From positions 382,193-446,192 of the forward strand of contig NZ_FNQB01000004.1 of NCBI RefSeq assembly GCF_900107455.1: a stretch of 64,000 nucleotides of DNA. The letters are read 5' to 3'. This document shows positions 41,576 through 50,269 of the stretch, in pieces; position 1 is the stretch's first letter, and each line of letters starts with the position of its first letter. The notes beneath the pieces are model-generated. The model was not told the DNA's origin. It worked only from the letters and a program-made list of their open reading frames with translations, and ran no database searches. The stretch is from Asanoa ishikariensis (GTDB taxonomy: Bacteria > Actinomycetota > Actinomycetes > Mycobacteriales > Micromonosporaceae). The translations under genes were made by a program, and so were the position numbers.

Positions 41576-42271
41576 ATGGCAGCCCATTACGTCGTGCGCC
41601 ACGTCGACCGCGCCGATCCGGCCGTCATCGCCGCGCTGGGCGACGCGGGCGTCGCCACGGTCCACGAGGCGGCCGGGCGGGTCGGGCTGCTCGGACCCGC
41701 GATCCAGGCCCGCCAGGCCGGCGTCACCATCGCCGGCTCGGCGATCACGGTTTCCTGCCACCCCGGCGACAACCTGATGATCCACGCCGCGGTCGAGGTC
41801 TGCCAGGCCGGCGACATCCTGGTCGTCACGACGACGTCGCCGTCGACCGACGGCATGTTCGGCGATCTGCTGGCCACGTCGCTGACGGCCCGCGGGGTGC
41901 TCGGGTTGGTGATCGACGCGGGCGTACGCGACCTCGCGAGCCTGCGCGCCATGGGCTTCCCGGTCTGGTCGGCCGCAGTCCACGCCCAGGGCACCGTGAA
42001 GGCCAGCCCCGGCTCGGTCAACGTGCCCGTCGTGGCCGCCGGTCGGCTCGTCCGGCCCGGCGACGTCGTGGTCGCCGACGACGACGGTGTGGTCGTCCTG
42101 CCCGCCCCGGCGGGTGAAGCCGTGGCCGAGGCCGCCGCCAAGCGGATCAGCAACGAGGAGGCCAAGCGCGCCACGCTCGCCGCCGGCACGCTCGGAGTCG
42201 ACCTCTACGGCCTGCGCCCTCTGTTGCACGACCTGGGCGTGGAATACGTCGACCGGCTGCCGGACCGATGA
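41576..42271 (+). CDS. RraA-like 4-carboxy-4-hydroxy-2-oxoadipate aldolase candidate (LigK/GalC type)
   Basis: A 231-residue class II aldolase of the RraA/HMG-aldolase fold. GDNLMIHAAVEVCQAGDILV and ARGVLGLVIDAGVRDLASLR (substrate Arg and metal Asp) are present, and the C-terminal extension after residue 160 fits CHA aldolase rather than RNase E inhibitor RraA. In the 4-oxalomesaconate pathway it cleaves the hydrated acid to pyruvate and oxaloacetate. The start has GGAGGAG upstream. It is the first gene of a five-gene operon with tautomerase and hydratase genes, which supports this role. Confidence 0.85.
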   Translation: MAAHYVVRHVDRADPAVIAALGDAGVATVHEAAGRVGLLGPAIQARQAGVTIAGSAITVSCHPGDNLMIHAAVEVCQAGDILVVTTTSPSTDGMFGDLLATSLTARGVLGLVIDAGVRDLASLRAMGFPVWSAAVHAQGTVKASPGSVNVPVVAAGRLVRPGDVVVADDDGVVVLPAPAGEAVAEAAAKRISNEEAKRATLAAGTLGVDLYGLRPLLHDLGVEYVDRLPDR

Positions 42272-43311
42272 GCACCGACGGCGTCCGCTGTATGCAACTA
42301 CGCGGCGGAAGCTCCAAGGGCGCGTACTTCCTCGCGGCAGACCTCCCCGACGACCCGCGGGAGCGCGCCGACCTGCTCCTGCGGATCATGGGTTCGCCCG
42401 ACGAGCGGCAGGTCGACGGCATCGGCGGCGGACACCCGTTGACCAGCAAGGTCGCCGTGGTCAGCCGCTCGACGGACGCCGCCGCCGACGTCGACTACCT
42501 GTTCCTCCAGGTGGTGCCGGACCGGTCGGTCGTCACCGACGCGCAGACCTGCGGCAACCTGCTAGCCGGCGTGGGACCCTTCGCCATCGAGCGGGGCCTC
42601 GTCCCGGCGGCAGGAGAGACGACCGAGGTGCGCATCCGGATCATGAACCCCACGGTGGCGTACGCCCGAGAAAGGGTACGCACGCCGGGCGGCCGGGTGA
42701 CCTACGCCGGTGACACCACGATGGCCGGCACACCGTTCCCGGCCGCGCCGATCGAAATCGAGTTCCCGGGCAGCGACCGGACGGTGTTCCCGACAGGCAA
42801 CCTCGTCGACCGGTTCGCGGGCCTCGAGGTCACCTGCGTCGACGCCGGCATGCCGGTCGTCCTGGTGCGCGCCGGCGCCCTCGGCCTCGACGGCACCGAG
42901 ACACCGGCCGCGCTGGAGGCCGACGCCGCGCTCAGGACCAAAGTGGAGACGCTGCGCCGCGAGGCCGGCCCCGCGATGGGCCTCGGCGACGTCACCGACA
43001 GCACGGTCCCGAAGATCACCATCGTCTCGCCGCCCAGGCACGGCGGCACGGTCACCACCCGGACCTTCATCCCGCACCGGGTCCACCCGGCGATCGGCGT
43101 CCTGGGTGCGGTCTCGGTGGCCGCCGGGGTGACCTCGCCGGGGCCGCCACGACTGGTGCGGATCGAGCACCCGACCGGCACGTTCGACGTGACCGTCGAC
43201 CTCGAAGGCGAAGGACCGCTGACCCGGCTGCGGTCCAGCGCTGTCGTGCGCACCGCCCGCAAGCTGTCTGACGGCCTGGTCTGGCCCCGCGATGGAGAGG
43301 CAACCACATGA
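42268..43311 (+). CDS. 4-Oxalomesaconate tautomerase-like (GalD/LigU, PrpF family)
   Basis: A 347-residue PrpF-family isomerase. It starts with the family hallmark CMQLRGGSSKGAYFLAADLP and has IGGGHPLTSKVAVVS, the catalytic Cys in TDAQTCGNLLAGVGPFAIE and FIPHRVHPAIGVLGAVSVAA. GalD/LigU shift the double bond or keto-enol form of 4-oxalomesaconate before hydration. It overlaps the aldolase and dioxygenase genes by 4 bp each (ATGA). Confidence 0.88.
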   Translation: MSTDGVRCMQLRGGSSKGAYFLAADLPDDPRERADLLLRIMGSPDERQVDGIGGGHPLTSKVAVVSRSTDAAADVDYLFLQVVPDRSVVTDAQTCGNLLAGVGPFAIERGLVPAAGETTEVRIRIMNPTVAYARERVRTPGGRVTYAGDTTMAGTPFPAAPIEIEFPGSDRTVFPTGNLVDRFAGLEVTCVDAGMPVVLVRAGALGLDGTETPAALEADAALRTKVETLRREAGPAMGLGDVTDSTVPKITIVSPPRHGGTVTTRTFIPHRVHPAIGVLGAVSVAAGVTSPGPPRLVRIEHPTGTFDVTVDLEGEGPLTRLRSSAVVRTARKLSDGLVWPRDGEATT

Positions 43312-44279
43312 CCGATGACCCGGACCGGCGCCGCGACCTCGCCCATGTCGGCCCGGTCGAGCTGTACACGCCCGTACTCGAAAAATCCCGCGACTTCTTC
43401 GTCAACCAGATGGGCCTGCGCGAGGTCCACCGCGACGCCACCTCCGTCTACCTGCACACCTGGGACGACTACCAGTCCTGGACGCTGCGGCTGATCCAGC
43501 GCGACACCGCCGGCGTCGGCCGCACCTACCTCCGTGCGGCCAGTCCGCAGGCGCTCGATCGCCTGAAAGACGCGGCGAAGGCCGCCGGCCTGCACCGAGG
43601 CGTGGTCACCGACGCGCGAGATCTGGGCGAGGTGCACCTGATCGCCGACCCCGACGGGCACGAGCTCGGCCTCTACTGGGACGTGGATTGGTACGCGGCG
43701 GACGACACCGACCGGCCCGCGCTGAAGAACCAGGCCGCGGCCTATCCCGGCCGGGGAGCCAACCTGCGCCGGCTCGACCACGTCAACTACCTCACCGCCG
43801 ACGTTCCGCGGACCGCCGCGTTCCTGCGCGACACCCTCGGCGCGCGCTGCACCGAGCAGATCGTCAAGGATGACGGCAGCCCGCAGGCGATCTGGTACTC
43901 GCTGGGCAACAAGAGCTACGACCTCGTCTACACCGAGGACTGGACCGGCACCCGGGGCCGCCTGCACCACCTGGCGTTCGCCACCGACACCCGCGAGGAG
44001 ATCCTGCGGGCCGCCGACGTCTGCCTCGACGCCGGCGTGCACATCGAGACCGGGCCACACAAGCACGCCATCCAGCAGACCTTCTTCCTGTACGTGTGGG
44101 AGCCCGGCGGCAACCGCATCGAGCTGTGCAACGCCGGCGCGCGGCTGATCCTCGCCCCCGACTGGAAGACCATCAGTTGGACCCGCGAGGAACGCGCCAA
44201 GGGCCAGGCCTGGGGCCTGAAGACCATCGAGTCCTTCCACACCCACGGCACCCCGGTCGTCCCGATCCAGAATGGATAG
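43308..44279 (+). CDS. Type I (VOC) extradiol ring-cleavage dioxygenase
   Basis: A 323-residue two-domain vicinal oxygen chelate protein of the catechol 2,3-dioxygenase class. Fe(II) ligands are His158 (RRLDHVNYL), His221 (GRLHHLAFA) and Glu272 (GGNRIELC). His/Tyr residues of the active site are in ETGPHKHAIQQTFFLYVWEP. Known 4-oxalomesaconate routes use LigAB/GalA-type (type II) dioxygenases, so a VOC enzyme here is unusual. It cleaves a catechol-like ring next to the hydroxyls; the ring substrate is unknown. It overlaps both neighbours. Confidence 0.9.
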   Translation: MTDDPDRRRDLAHVGPVELYTPVLEKSRDFFVNQMGLREVHRDATSVYLHTWDDYQSWTLRLIQRDTAGVGRTYLRAASPQALDRLKDAAKAAGLHRGVVTDARDLGEVHLIADPDGHELGLYWDVDWYAADDTDRPALKNQAAAYPGRGANLRRLDHVNYLTADVPRTAAFLRDTLGARCTEQIVKDDGSPQAIWYSLGNKSYDLVYTEDWTGTRGRLHHLAFATDTREEILRAADVCLDAGVHIETGPHKHAIQQTFFLYVWEPGGNRIELCNAGARLILAPDWKTISWTREERAKGQAWGLKTIESFHTHGTPVVPIQNG

Positions 44280-45039
44280 TCAACTGAGGGTCGCCGTGCT
44301 CGGGCTGGGCGAGGCCGGCAGTGAGCTCGCCCGGGACCTCGTCGCCAAAGGCGTCGACGTGCGCGGCTTCGACCCACTCGTCGCACCACCGTCCGGTGTG
44401 GAGGGCCGGAACGACGACGCCGACGCCGTCCGCGACGCCGACCTCGTGCTGAGCGTCAACAGCGCGCACGACGCCCTGCCGGCCCTGGAGAGCTCGCTAA
44501 CCGCCCTAGCGCCAGGCACCATCTGGGCCGATCTCAACACCGCCGCACCCGCGGTGAAAGCAGCGTTGGCCGCACGGGCGACCGGCATCGAGGTCGTCGA
44601 CGTCGCGCTGATGGCGCCCGTGCCCGGCAACGGCCTGCGCACCCCGATGCTCGTCGCCGGGCGGGCCGCCGAACGCTATGCCGACCTCCTCACCCCGCTC
44701 GGCGCCGACGTCACCGTCCAACCCGGACCGGCGGGCGCCGCGATCGCCCGCAAGCTCCTGCGCAGCGTCTTCTACAAGGGCCTGGCCGCCGCCGTGGTCG
44801 AGGCCCTCACCGCCGCCGAAGCGGCCGGCTGCGCCGATTGGCTCCGCGGCAACATCAGCGCGGAGCTGGCCGGCTTCGACTCGCGCACGATCGACCGCCT
44901 GGTCGACGGCACCCACCGGCACGCGAGAAGACGGGCCGACGAGATGGCCGCGGCGGCCGAACAGTTGCGCGCACTGGGTGTCGAGCCCCGGATCACGAAC
45001 GCCGCCCGCGACCTGCTCCGGAGCCTCAATGATCATTGA
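44272..45039 (+). CDS. 6-Phosphogluconate/3-hydroxyisobutyrate dehydrogenase-like oxidoreductase
   Basis: A 255-residue NAD(P)-binding protein. The Rossmann motif is VAVLGLGEAGSELARDL (GxGxxG), then DLVLSVNSAHDA and IWADLNTAAPAV in place of the usual DxSTxxP loop, and RKLLRSVFYKGLAAAVVEAL holding the catalytic Lys. The C-terminal part is DUF1932-like. In this operon it could oxidise an aldehyde or hydroxy acid made after ring cleavage, the step done by LigC in the protocatechuate 4,5-route. It overlaps the dioxygenase gene by 8 bp and the hydratase by 11 bp. Confidence 0.83.
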   Translation: MDSQLRVAVLGLGEAGSELARDLVAKGVDVRGFDPLVAPPSGVEGRNDDADAVRDADLVLSVNSAHDALPALESSLTALAPGTIWADLNTAAPAVKAALAARATGIEVVDVALMAPVPGNGLRTPMLVAGRAAERYADLLTPLGADVTVQPGPAGAAIARKLLRSVFYKGLAAAVVEALTAAEAAGCADWLRGNISAELAGFDSRTIDRLVDGTHRHARRRADEMAAAAEQLRALGVEPRITNAARDLLRSLNDH

Positions 45040-46009
45040 CTGTCATGGTCACTACACGACGGCACCGACCGCCCACACGGCCTGGCGCGACGCGGGGCAA
45101 CCCCCGCCGTACCCGGAGATCTCCGACGACGAGCTAAGCGAGTCGATCGAAGGCAACCAGCTCAGGCTGATGGCCGAACGCGGCATCGACCGCACGCTGT
45201 TCTCACCGCGCGCGTCGGCGATGGGCCACCATGTCGGCGACGAGACGGTCAGCGGAGCCTGGGCCAGGGCCTGCAACGACCTGATCGCCCGCGTGGTCCA
45301 GCTCTACCCCGACAGTTTCGCGGGCGTCTGCCAGCTTCCGCAGTCACCCGGCGTGCCGATCGCCCACTCGGTGGCGGAGCTCCGGCGCTGTGTCGAGGAG
45401 CTCGGGTTCGTGGGCTGCAACCTCAACCCCGACCCCAGCGGTGGCCACTGGACCGCACCGCCGCTGACCGACCGGAGCTGGTACCCCTTCTACGAGGCCA
45501 TGGCCGAGCTCGACGTGCCGGCCATGGTGCACGTGTCGGCGGTCACCAACCCCAGCTTCCACGCCACCGGGTCGCACTACCTCAACGCCGACACGACCGC
45601 CTTCATGCAGCTACTGCAGGCGGACCTGTTCACCGACTTCCCGACGCTGCGCCTGGTGATCCCGCACGGCGGGGGAGCGGTGCCGTACCACTGGGGTCGG
45701 TTCCGTGGCCTGGCCGACATGCTGGGTCGGCCACCGATCGAGGAAGCCTTGCTGGGCAACGTGTTCTTCGACACCTGCGTCTACCACCAGCCGGGCATCG
45801 ACCTGCTCTTCGGCGTGGTCCCGGTGGACAACATCCTGTTCGGGTCGGAGGTGCTCGGTGCGGTGCGTGGCATCGATCCACGCACCGGCCACCACTTCGA
45901 CGACACCCGCCGCTACGTCGACGCGCTGCACCTGGACGCCGACGACCGGTCAAAGGTGTACGAGCGCAACGCGTACCGCGTCTACCCGCGGCTCAGTCGA
46001 CGACCTTGA
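45029..46009 (+). CDS. 4-Oxalomesaconate hydratase-like amidohydrolase (LigJ type)
   Basis: A 326-residue amidohydrolase-2 protein. It starts MIIDCHGHY (metal HxH, His6 and His8), with ERGIDRTLFSPRASAMGHHV, GFVGCNLNPDPSGGHWTAPP, VPAMVHVSA, LRLVIPHGGGAVPYHWGRF and FGSEVLGAVRG, all typical of LigJ. LigJ adds water to 4-oxalomesaconate to make 4-carboxy-4-hydroxy-2-oxoadipate, the substrate of the aldolase that begins the operon. Its 3' end overlaps the converging DUF427 gene by 17 bp. Confidence 0.9.
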   Translation: MIIDCHGHYTTAPTAHTAWRDAGQPPPYPEISDDELSESIEGNQLRLMAERGIDRTLFSPRASAMGHHVGDETVSGAWARACNDLIARVVQLYPDSFAGVCQLPQSPGVPIAHSVAELRRCVEELGFVGCNLNPDPSGGHWTAPPLTDRSWYPFYEAMAELDVPAMVHVSAVTNPSFHATGSHYLNADTTAFMQLLQADLFTDFPTLRLVIPHGGGAVPYHWGRFRGLADMLGRPPIEEALLGNVFFDTCVYHQPGIDLLFGVVPVDNILFGSEVLGAVRGIDPRTGHHFDDTRRYVDALHLDADDRSKVYERNAYRVYPRLSRRP

Positions 46010-46277
46010 CGTCCTTCCAGAAGGCCACCCGGTCGCGGACCATCTCGGCGTCCGGCTTCGGCTCGGGGTAGTACCAGACGGCGTCGGCGCTGGACTGGCC
46101 GTCGTGCTGGAGGGAGTAGTACGAGGCCGTGCCCTTCCAGGGGCAGATGGTGTGCGTGGCGGATTCCTTGATCAGGTCGTCCCGCAGCGCCGCGCGGGGG
46201 AAGTAGTGGTTGCCCTCGACCACGACGGTGTCGTCGGACTCGGCTATGACCAGGTCGTTCCAGATCGCTTTCGGCAT
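45993..46277 (-). CDS. DUF427 protein
   Basis: A 94-residue protein (ATG at 46277) of the DUF427 family: AIWNDLVIAESDDTVVVEGN, HYFPRAALRDDLIKESATHT, CPWKGTASYYS and the final VAFWKDVKVVD are the family blocks. Its biochemical role is unknown. It converges with the aromatic operon. Confidence 0.9.
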   Translation of the reverse strand: MPKAIWNDLVIAESDDTVVVEGNHYFPRAALRDDLIKESATHTICPWKGTASYYSLQHDGQSSADAVWYYPEPKPDAEMVRDRVAFWKDVKVVD

Positions 46278-46287
46278 GAGACCCAAC

Positions 46288-47001
46288 CTATGTCGGGCGT
46301 CGCACGGTCGCCAGGCGAGCGGCGGCCGTCACGTCCTCGGCGCGCGGACGGCGCAGCAACAGCACCGCGAAGGCCAGCAGCCACAGGCTCCAGAGGACAT
46401 AGCCGGCGAAGTTGGCCAGGTCGACGAGCGGCAGGTCCAGCGGCGAGAGCACACCGGCCAGGACGAGGACCGCCGACACCGCGCCGAGGACCGAGAACCA
46501 ACGTCCGGCGAGGGTACGACCGAGAGCGGCCAGCACCAGCAGCGTCCACGCGGCGGTCAGCAGGTAGCCGAGGGTCTCCCCGATGATGTTGCCGAGGACC
46601 AGGTGGGCGGTGGCGAACGAGTCGCGGGCGCCGGCGGCGACGGCCGGGTCGGCGCTGGTCGCGTCGGCGGCGTACCCGGGCACCAGCAGCGGCCAGCGGG
46701 CCAAGCCGATCACCTGCACCACCGCGGCGGCGATGCCGACCGGCACCGCGACCCGCATGAGTCGACTGGTGGAGAGCCGCCCGACACCGACGGCGATCGG
46801 CGCGAACAGCGCGGCCGACAGGGCCAGCACGGTGAACCAGCCGGTGACCGCACCCTGGTGGGCGCGGAACGACGCGAGTACCGCGTCGACCGGCTCCTTG
46901 AGCACGTCCGGGTAGTTGAAGACACTGCCCAGTGCCGTGAACGCCACGTTGGTCAGCACGGCGGCGGCGATCAGCAGCGCTGCGGTGAGCTTGCGGTTCA
47001 T
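46288..47001 (-). CDS. Six-helix membrane protein (DUF4386-like, tentative)
   Basis: A 237-residue protein with about six hydrophobic segments, beginning LTAALLIAAAVLTNVAFTAL and including GAVTGWFTVLALSAALFAPI and HLVLGNIIGETLGYLLTAAW. The layout resembles DUF4386 proteins. It overlaps the next gene upstream by ATGA and is divergent from the SARP gene as a pair. Function unknown. Confidence 0.75.
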   Translation of the reverse strand: MNRKLTAALLIAAAVLTNVAFTALGSVFNYPDVLKEPVDAVLASFRAHQGAVTGWFTVLALSAALFAPIAVGVGRLSTSRLMRVAVPVGIAAAVVQVIGLARWPLLVPGYAADATSADPAVAAGARDSFATAHLVLGNIIGETLGYLLTAAWTLLVLAALGRTLAGRWFSVLGAVSAVLVLAGVLSPLDLPLVDLANFAGYVLWSLWLLAFAVLLLRRPRAEDVTAAARLATVRRPT

Positions 47002-47327
47002 GAGTCCTCCCGGTGGTGGTGTGCGCCCGCGATCCAGGCGACGAGGATGTTGTCGGGGTGGTCGGCGAGGTGGTCCCGGGCCAGGGTGTGCACCCGGTCG
47101 TGGTCGCCGTCGAGATGCGCGGCCGCGATGGCCACGAGTTGACGGTCGCGGGTGCTCGCCGCCCGCCGCGCGGCCCGCGCGAGCAGGCCCGGCGTGGCGG
47201 GGGCGGCCAACACGGCCGCGACCAACAGGACCGGCTCCTGGCTGGTCCGGGCCTGTTCGACGAGGCGGGCGGCCGCCGCGGCGTCGCCGCCGATGAACTG
47301 CCGGATCAGCCGGTCGGTGTCGGTCAT
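46998..47327 (-). CDS. Small helical-repeat protein
   Basis: A 109-residue protein (ATG at 47327), Ala-rich and helical (LIRQFIGGDAAAAARLVEQA, DRQLVAIAAAHLDGDHDRVH, ARDHLADHPDNILVAWIAGA), like a TPR half-repeat set. It overlaps the membrane protein gene by 4 bp and lies 65 bp from the divergent SARP gene, which may regulate the pair. Function unknown. Confidence 0.7.
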   Translation of the reverse strand: MTDTDRLIRQFIGGDAAAAARLVEQARTSQEPVLLVAAVLAAPATPGLLARAARRAASTRDRQLVAIAAAHLDGDHDRVHTLARDHLADHPDNILVAWIAGAHHHREDS

Positions 47328-47392
47328 GCCTCGAAGGATCGACGCGGGCGCTGACGCCGCGCTGATGCCCGGCTGACGCCTATGCTCGACCC

Positions 47393-50269
47393 GTGCTGAC
47401 CGTGGCGGTCTTGGGTCCGGTCGAGGTGCGACGCGATGGTGTCCCGCTGGCGATACCGGCCGGCAAGACCACCGAGGTGCTGGTTCGGCTCGCCCTCGAC
47501 GCCGGTGAGCTCGTGCGGACCGAGCGGTTGATCGAGGATCTGTGGGGCGGCGGCGCCCGCAACACGGTGCAGTCGAAGGTGTCCGCGCTCCGCCGTGCGC
47601 TGGGCGATCCCGCGCTGGTCCAGGGCGGCCCGGCCGGCTACACGCTGGCGATCGGCCGCGGCCAGGTCGACGCGCTGGAGGTGCTCCGGCTGGCGGAGGT
47701 CGACGGCGACACCGCCACGGCATTGGCGATGTTCCGCGGCGATCTCCTCCTGCCCGGCGCGGGCGACGGCGCCTGGGTCGCACCGCACCGCACCCGGCTG
47801 CGGGAGGCACGGCTGCGCCTGACCGAGGACAGCCTCGCCGCCCGGATCGACCTCGGCGCCGCCGGTGAGCTGGTCGGCGACCTGGAAGGGCTGGTCGAGG
47901 CCCATCCCCTCCGCGAGCGCCTGTGGGCGCTGCTGATCACCGCCCTTTACCGGTCCGGCCGGCAGGCCGACGCCCTCACCGCGTACCGCCGGGTCCAGCG
48001 GCGCCTCGCCGACGAGTTGGGCGTCGACCCGGGCCGGGAGCTACGCGATCTGGAGCAGCGGGTCCTGCGCCAGGACCACGGCCTGGACGCGCCAGCCCCG
48101 GGAAACCTGCCGGGGGTCTCGGCGTCGCTGGTCGGCCGCGACGCGGAGCTCACCGCCCTCACCCGCGCGACGCGCGACCATCGGCTGGTGACCGTGGTCG
48201 GCCCGGCCGGGGTCGGCAAGACCCGCCTCGCCGTCGAGGTGGCGCGGTCCGCCCGGCCGGCGGGCGGCGCGTGGCTGGTCCGCCTGGACGGCGTGCGCCC
48301 CGGAGCGCCCCTGTGGCCCGCGGTGGGCGAGGCGTTCGGCGTGAGCGCGGCGACGCGGGCCATGGTCCTGGACCGGCTGCGCGGCATCGACCTGCTGCTC
48401 GTGCTCGACAACTGCGAGCACCTGCTGGACGAGGTCGCGGACCTGGTCAGCACGGCACTGAGCGCGGCGCCCGGGCTGCGGGTCCTCGCCACGAGCCAGG
48501 TTCCGTCCGGTGTGGATGGTGAGGTCGGCTTCCCGCTGGAGCCGTTGACGCTCGCCGACTCGATCACGTTGTTCACCGAGCGCGCCACACAGCAGCGCCG
48601 GTCACTCGTGGTCGACGCGGACACGCGACGGTCCATCGCGCAGGTGTGCCGGGCACTCGACGGCCTCCCGCTGGCCATCGAGCTCGCCGGTGCCCGCGCC
48701 AAGGCGCTGTCGATCGACGAGATCGCCCGGCGCCTCGACGACCGGTTCGCGTTGCTGGTCGACCCGACCAGCCGCCGCCCGGAACGCCGGCGCACCCTTC
48801 GCGCCGCCATCGCCTGGAGCTACGACCTGCTGTTCCCCGACGACCAGCGCGGTCTCTGGGCCTTCGCGTGCTTCGCCGGGGGTGCGCCGCTAACCGCGTT
48901 CGAGCACGTCCTCGCCGCCCTCGACGTGCCGGCCACCGCCGCCGTCGACATCGTCGACCGGCTCGTCGACCGCTCACTCGTCGCGGTCGACGGCGACGCG
49001 ACGCGGTACCGGCTGCTGGACAGCGTCCACGCGTACAGCCTGGAGCGCCTGCGTGCGGCCGGTCTGGCCGACGTGGCCCAGGCCGCCCACGCCACGTGGC
49101 TGGCCGAGGCGGCCGACCGGGCCGCCACCGGCGCGCGGGGCGCGGACCAGGCCACCCACCTGGCGACGGTACGGGCGGAGGGCGCCAACACCGACGCCGC
49201 GCTCTCCTGGACCGCCGACCACGACCCGTTGCTGGGCCTGCGGATCGCCAACGGGTTCGGCTGGGCCTGGTCCGTCCTCGGCGCCGGACCGGACGGTGCC
49301 CGGCGCGTCCGCGCGGCCCTCTCCGCAGCCGACTCCCGCGCCTCCGAACAGGACCGGGCGACGGCGCTGCTGCTGGCCGGCTTCCTGGAGGCCTCGGGCG
49401 GCGACCTCGACCGGGCAACGGCGGACCTGGAGGAGGCCGGCGGCAACGGCCTCTACCTCGCGTTCGTCCGCAGCCAGCAGGGTCGGGCACCGGAGGCGCT
49501 CGCCCTGCTGGCCGACTGCCGGTCGGCGTTCCACCGCGACGGTCAGGTCTGGGAGGAGGGCGTGAGCTGGTTGCTGGAAGCCTGGGCCGGGATCGCCCTG
49601 GGCGACGTCGCACAGGGCCGGGCCGCCTGCGCCGAGGCGCTGCGCCTGCTCGAACCGGTCGGCGACCAGTGGGCGCTCAGCCACGCCGAAGCCCTGCTGG
49701 GTGAGCTCGCCCAGGCCGAACAGCGGTTCGGTGCGGCCGCCGCGCACCTGCGCCGAGCCGCCGACGCGACACACGCGCTCGGGTTCGCGGCCGCAGAGGC
49801 ACACCACCTGGCCAACCTCGGCCGCGTCCAGCACCGCGACGGCGACCGGGAAGGGGCCGTCGCCACCCTCCGGCTGGCCCGCGACACCGCGCGTGCCACC
49901 GGCGACCCGCGCACGGCCGCCCTCGCGGGCGTACGCCTCGGTTGGGTCCTGCGCGCGCTCGGCCGCGGCGACCAGGCCCGCACCGCCGTCGAGCCCGCGT
50001 GCCGGTGGTACGCCGCCGCCGGTGGGGGAGACGCGGCCCTGCTCGCTGACTACCTGCTGGCCGCCCTCGACGCGGACGACGGTGCGCCGGACGCCGGCCG
50101 GCGCCTCGACGACGTGCTGGCCGCCGCTCGCCGCGACCACGCCGTCGACGTCGAGGTGCTGGCCCTCGACACCCTGGCCCGGCTGCGCGCCGACGAGGGA
50201 CTGCGCGCCGCCGCCGACGCCGTCCTGCCGGCGGCGCGGCACCTCATCTCGGATCGGGACCGGGACTGA
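47393..50269 (+). CDS. SARP/AfsR-type transcriptional regulator with NB-ARC and TPR domains
   Basis: A 958-residue regulator. Residues 1-90 are an OmpR-like winged helix (LTVAVLGPVEVRRDGVPLAI, LIEDLWGGGARNTVQSKVSA), 95-245 the bacterial transcriptional activation domain (LRERLWALLITALYRSGRQA, DALTAYRRVQRRLADELGVD). The STAND ATPase follows with Walker [21 protein letters not shown] (about 265), LLLVLDNCEHLLDEVADL and [17 protein letters not shown]. The rest is TPR-like. No secondary-metabolite enzymes adjoin it; the closest possible targets are the divergent pair to its left. Confidence 0.93.
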   Translation: MLTVAVLGPVEVRRDGVPLAIPAGKTTEVLVRLALDAGELVRTERLIEDLWGGGARNTVQSKVSALRRALGDPALVQGGPAGYTLAIGRGQVDALEVLRLAEVDGDTATALAMFRGDLLLPGAGDGAWVAPHRTRLREARLRLTEDSLAARIDLGAAGELVGDLEGLVEAHPLRERLWALLITALYRSGRQADALTAYRRVQRRLADELGVDPGRELRDLEQRVLRQDHGLDAPAPGNLPGVSASLVGRDAELTALTRATRDHRLVTVVGPAGVGKTRLAVEVARSARPAGGAWLVRLDGVRPGAPLWPAVGEAFGVSAATRAMVLDRLRGIDLLLVLDNCEHLLDEVADLVSTALSAAPGLRVLATSQVPSGVDGEVGFPLEPLTLADSITLFTERATQQRRSLVVDADTRRSIAQVCRALDGLPLAIELAGARAKALSIDEIARRLDDRFALLVDPTSRRPERRRTLRAAIAWSYDLLFPDDQRGLWAFACFAGGAPLTAFEHVLAALDVPATAAVDIVDRLVDRSLVAVDGDATRYRLLDSVHAYSLERLRAAGLADVAQAAHATWLAEAADRAATGARGADQATHLATVRAEGANTDAALSWTADHDPLLGLRIANGFGWAWSVLGAGPDGARRVRAALSAADSRASEQDRATALLLAGFLEASGGDLDRATADLEEAGGNGLYLAFVRSQQGRAPEALALLADCRSAFHRDGQVWEEGVSWLLEAWAGIALGDVAQGRAACAEALRLLEPVGDQWALSHAEALLGELAQAEQRFGAAAAHLRRAADATHALGFAAAEAHHLANLGRVQHRDGDREGAVATLRLARDTARATGDPRTAALAGVRLGWVLRALGRGDQARTAVEPACRWYAAAGGGDAALLADYLLAALDADDGAPDAGRRLDDVLAAARRDHAVDVEVLALDTLARLRADEGLRAAADAVLPAARHLISDRDRD

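Noticed and set aside
47393-50269. SARP gene as sign of an antibiotic gene cluster
   Set aside because: No biosynthetic enzymes lie within 10 kb on either side apart from primary-metabolism genes.
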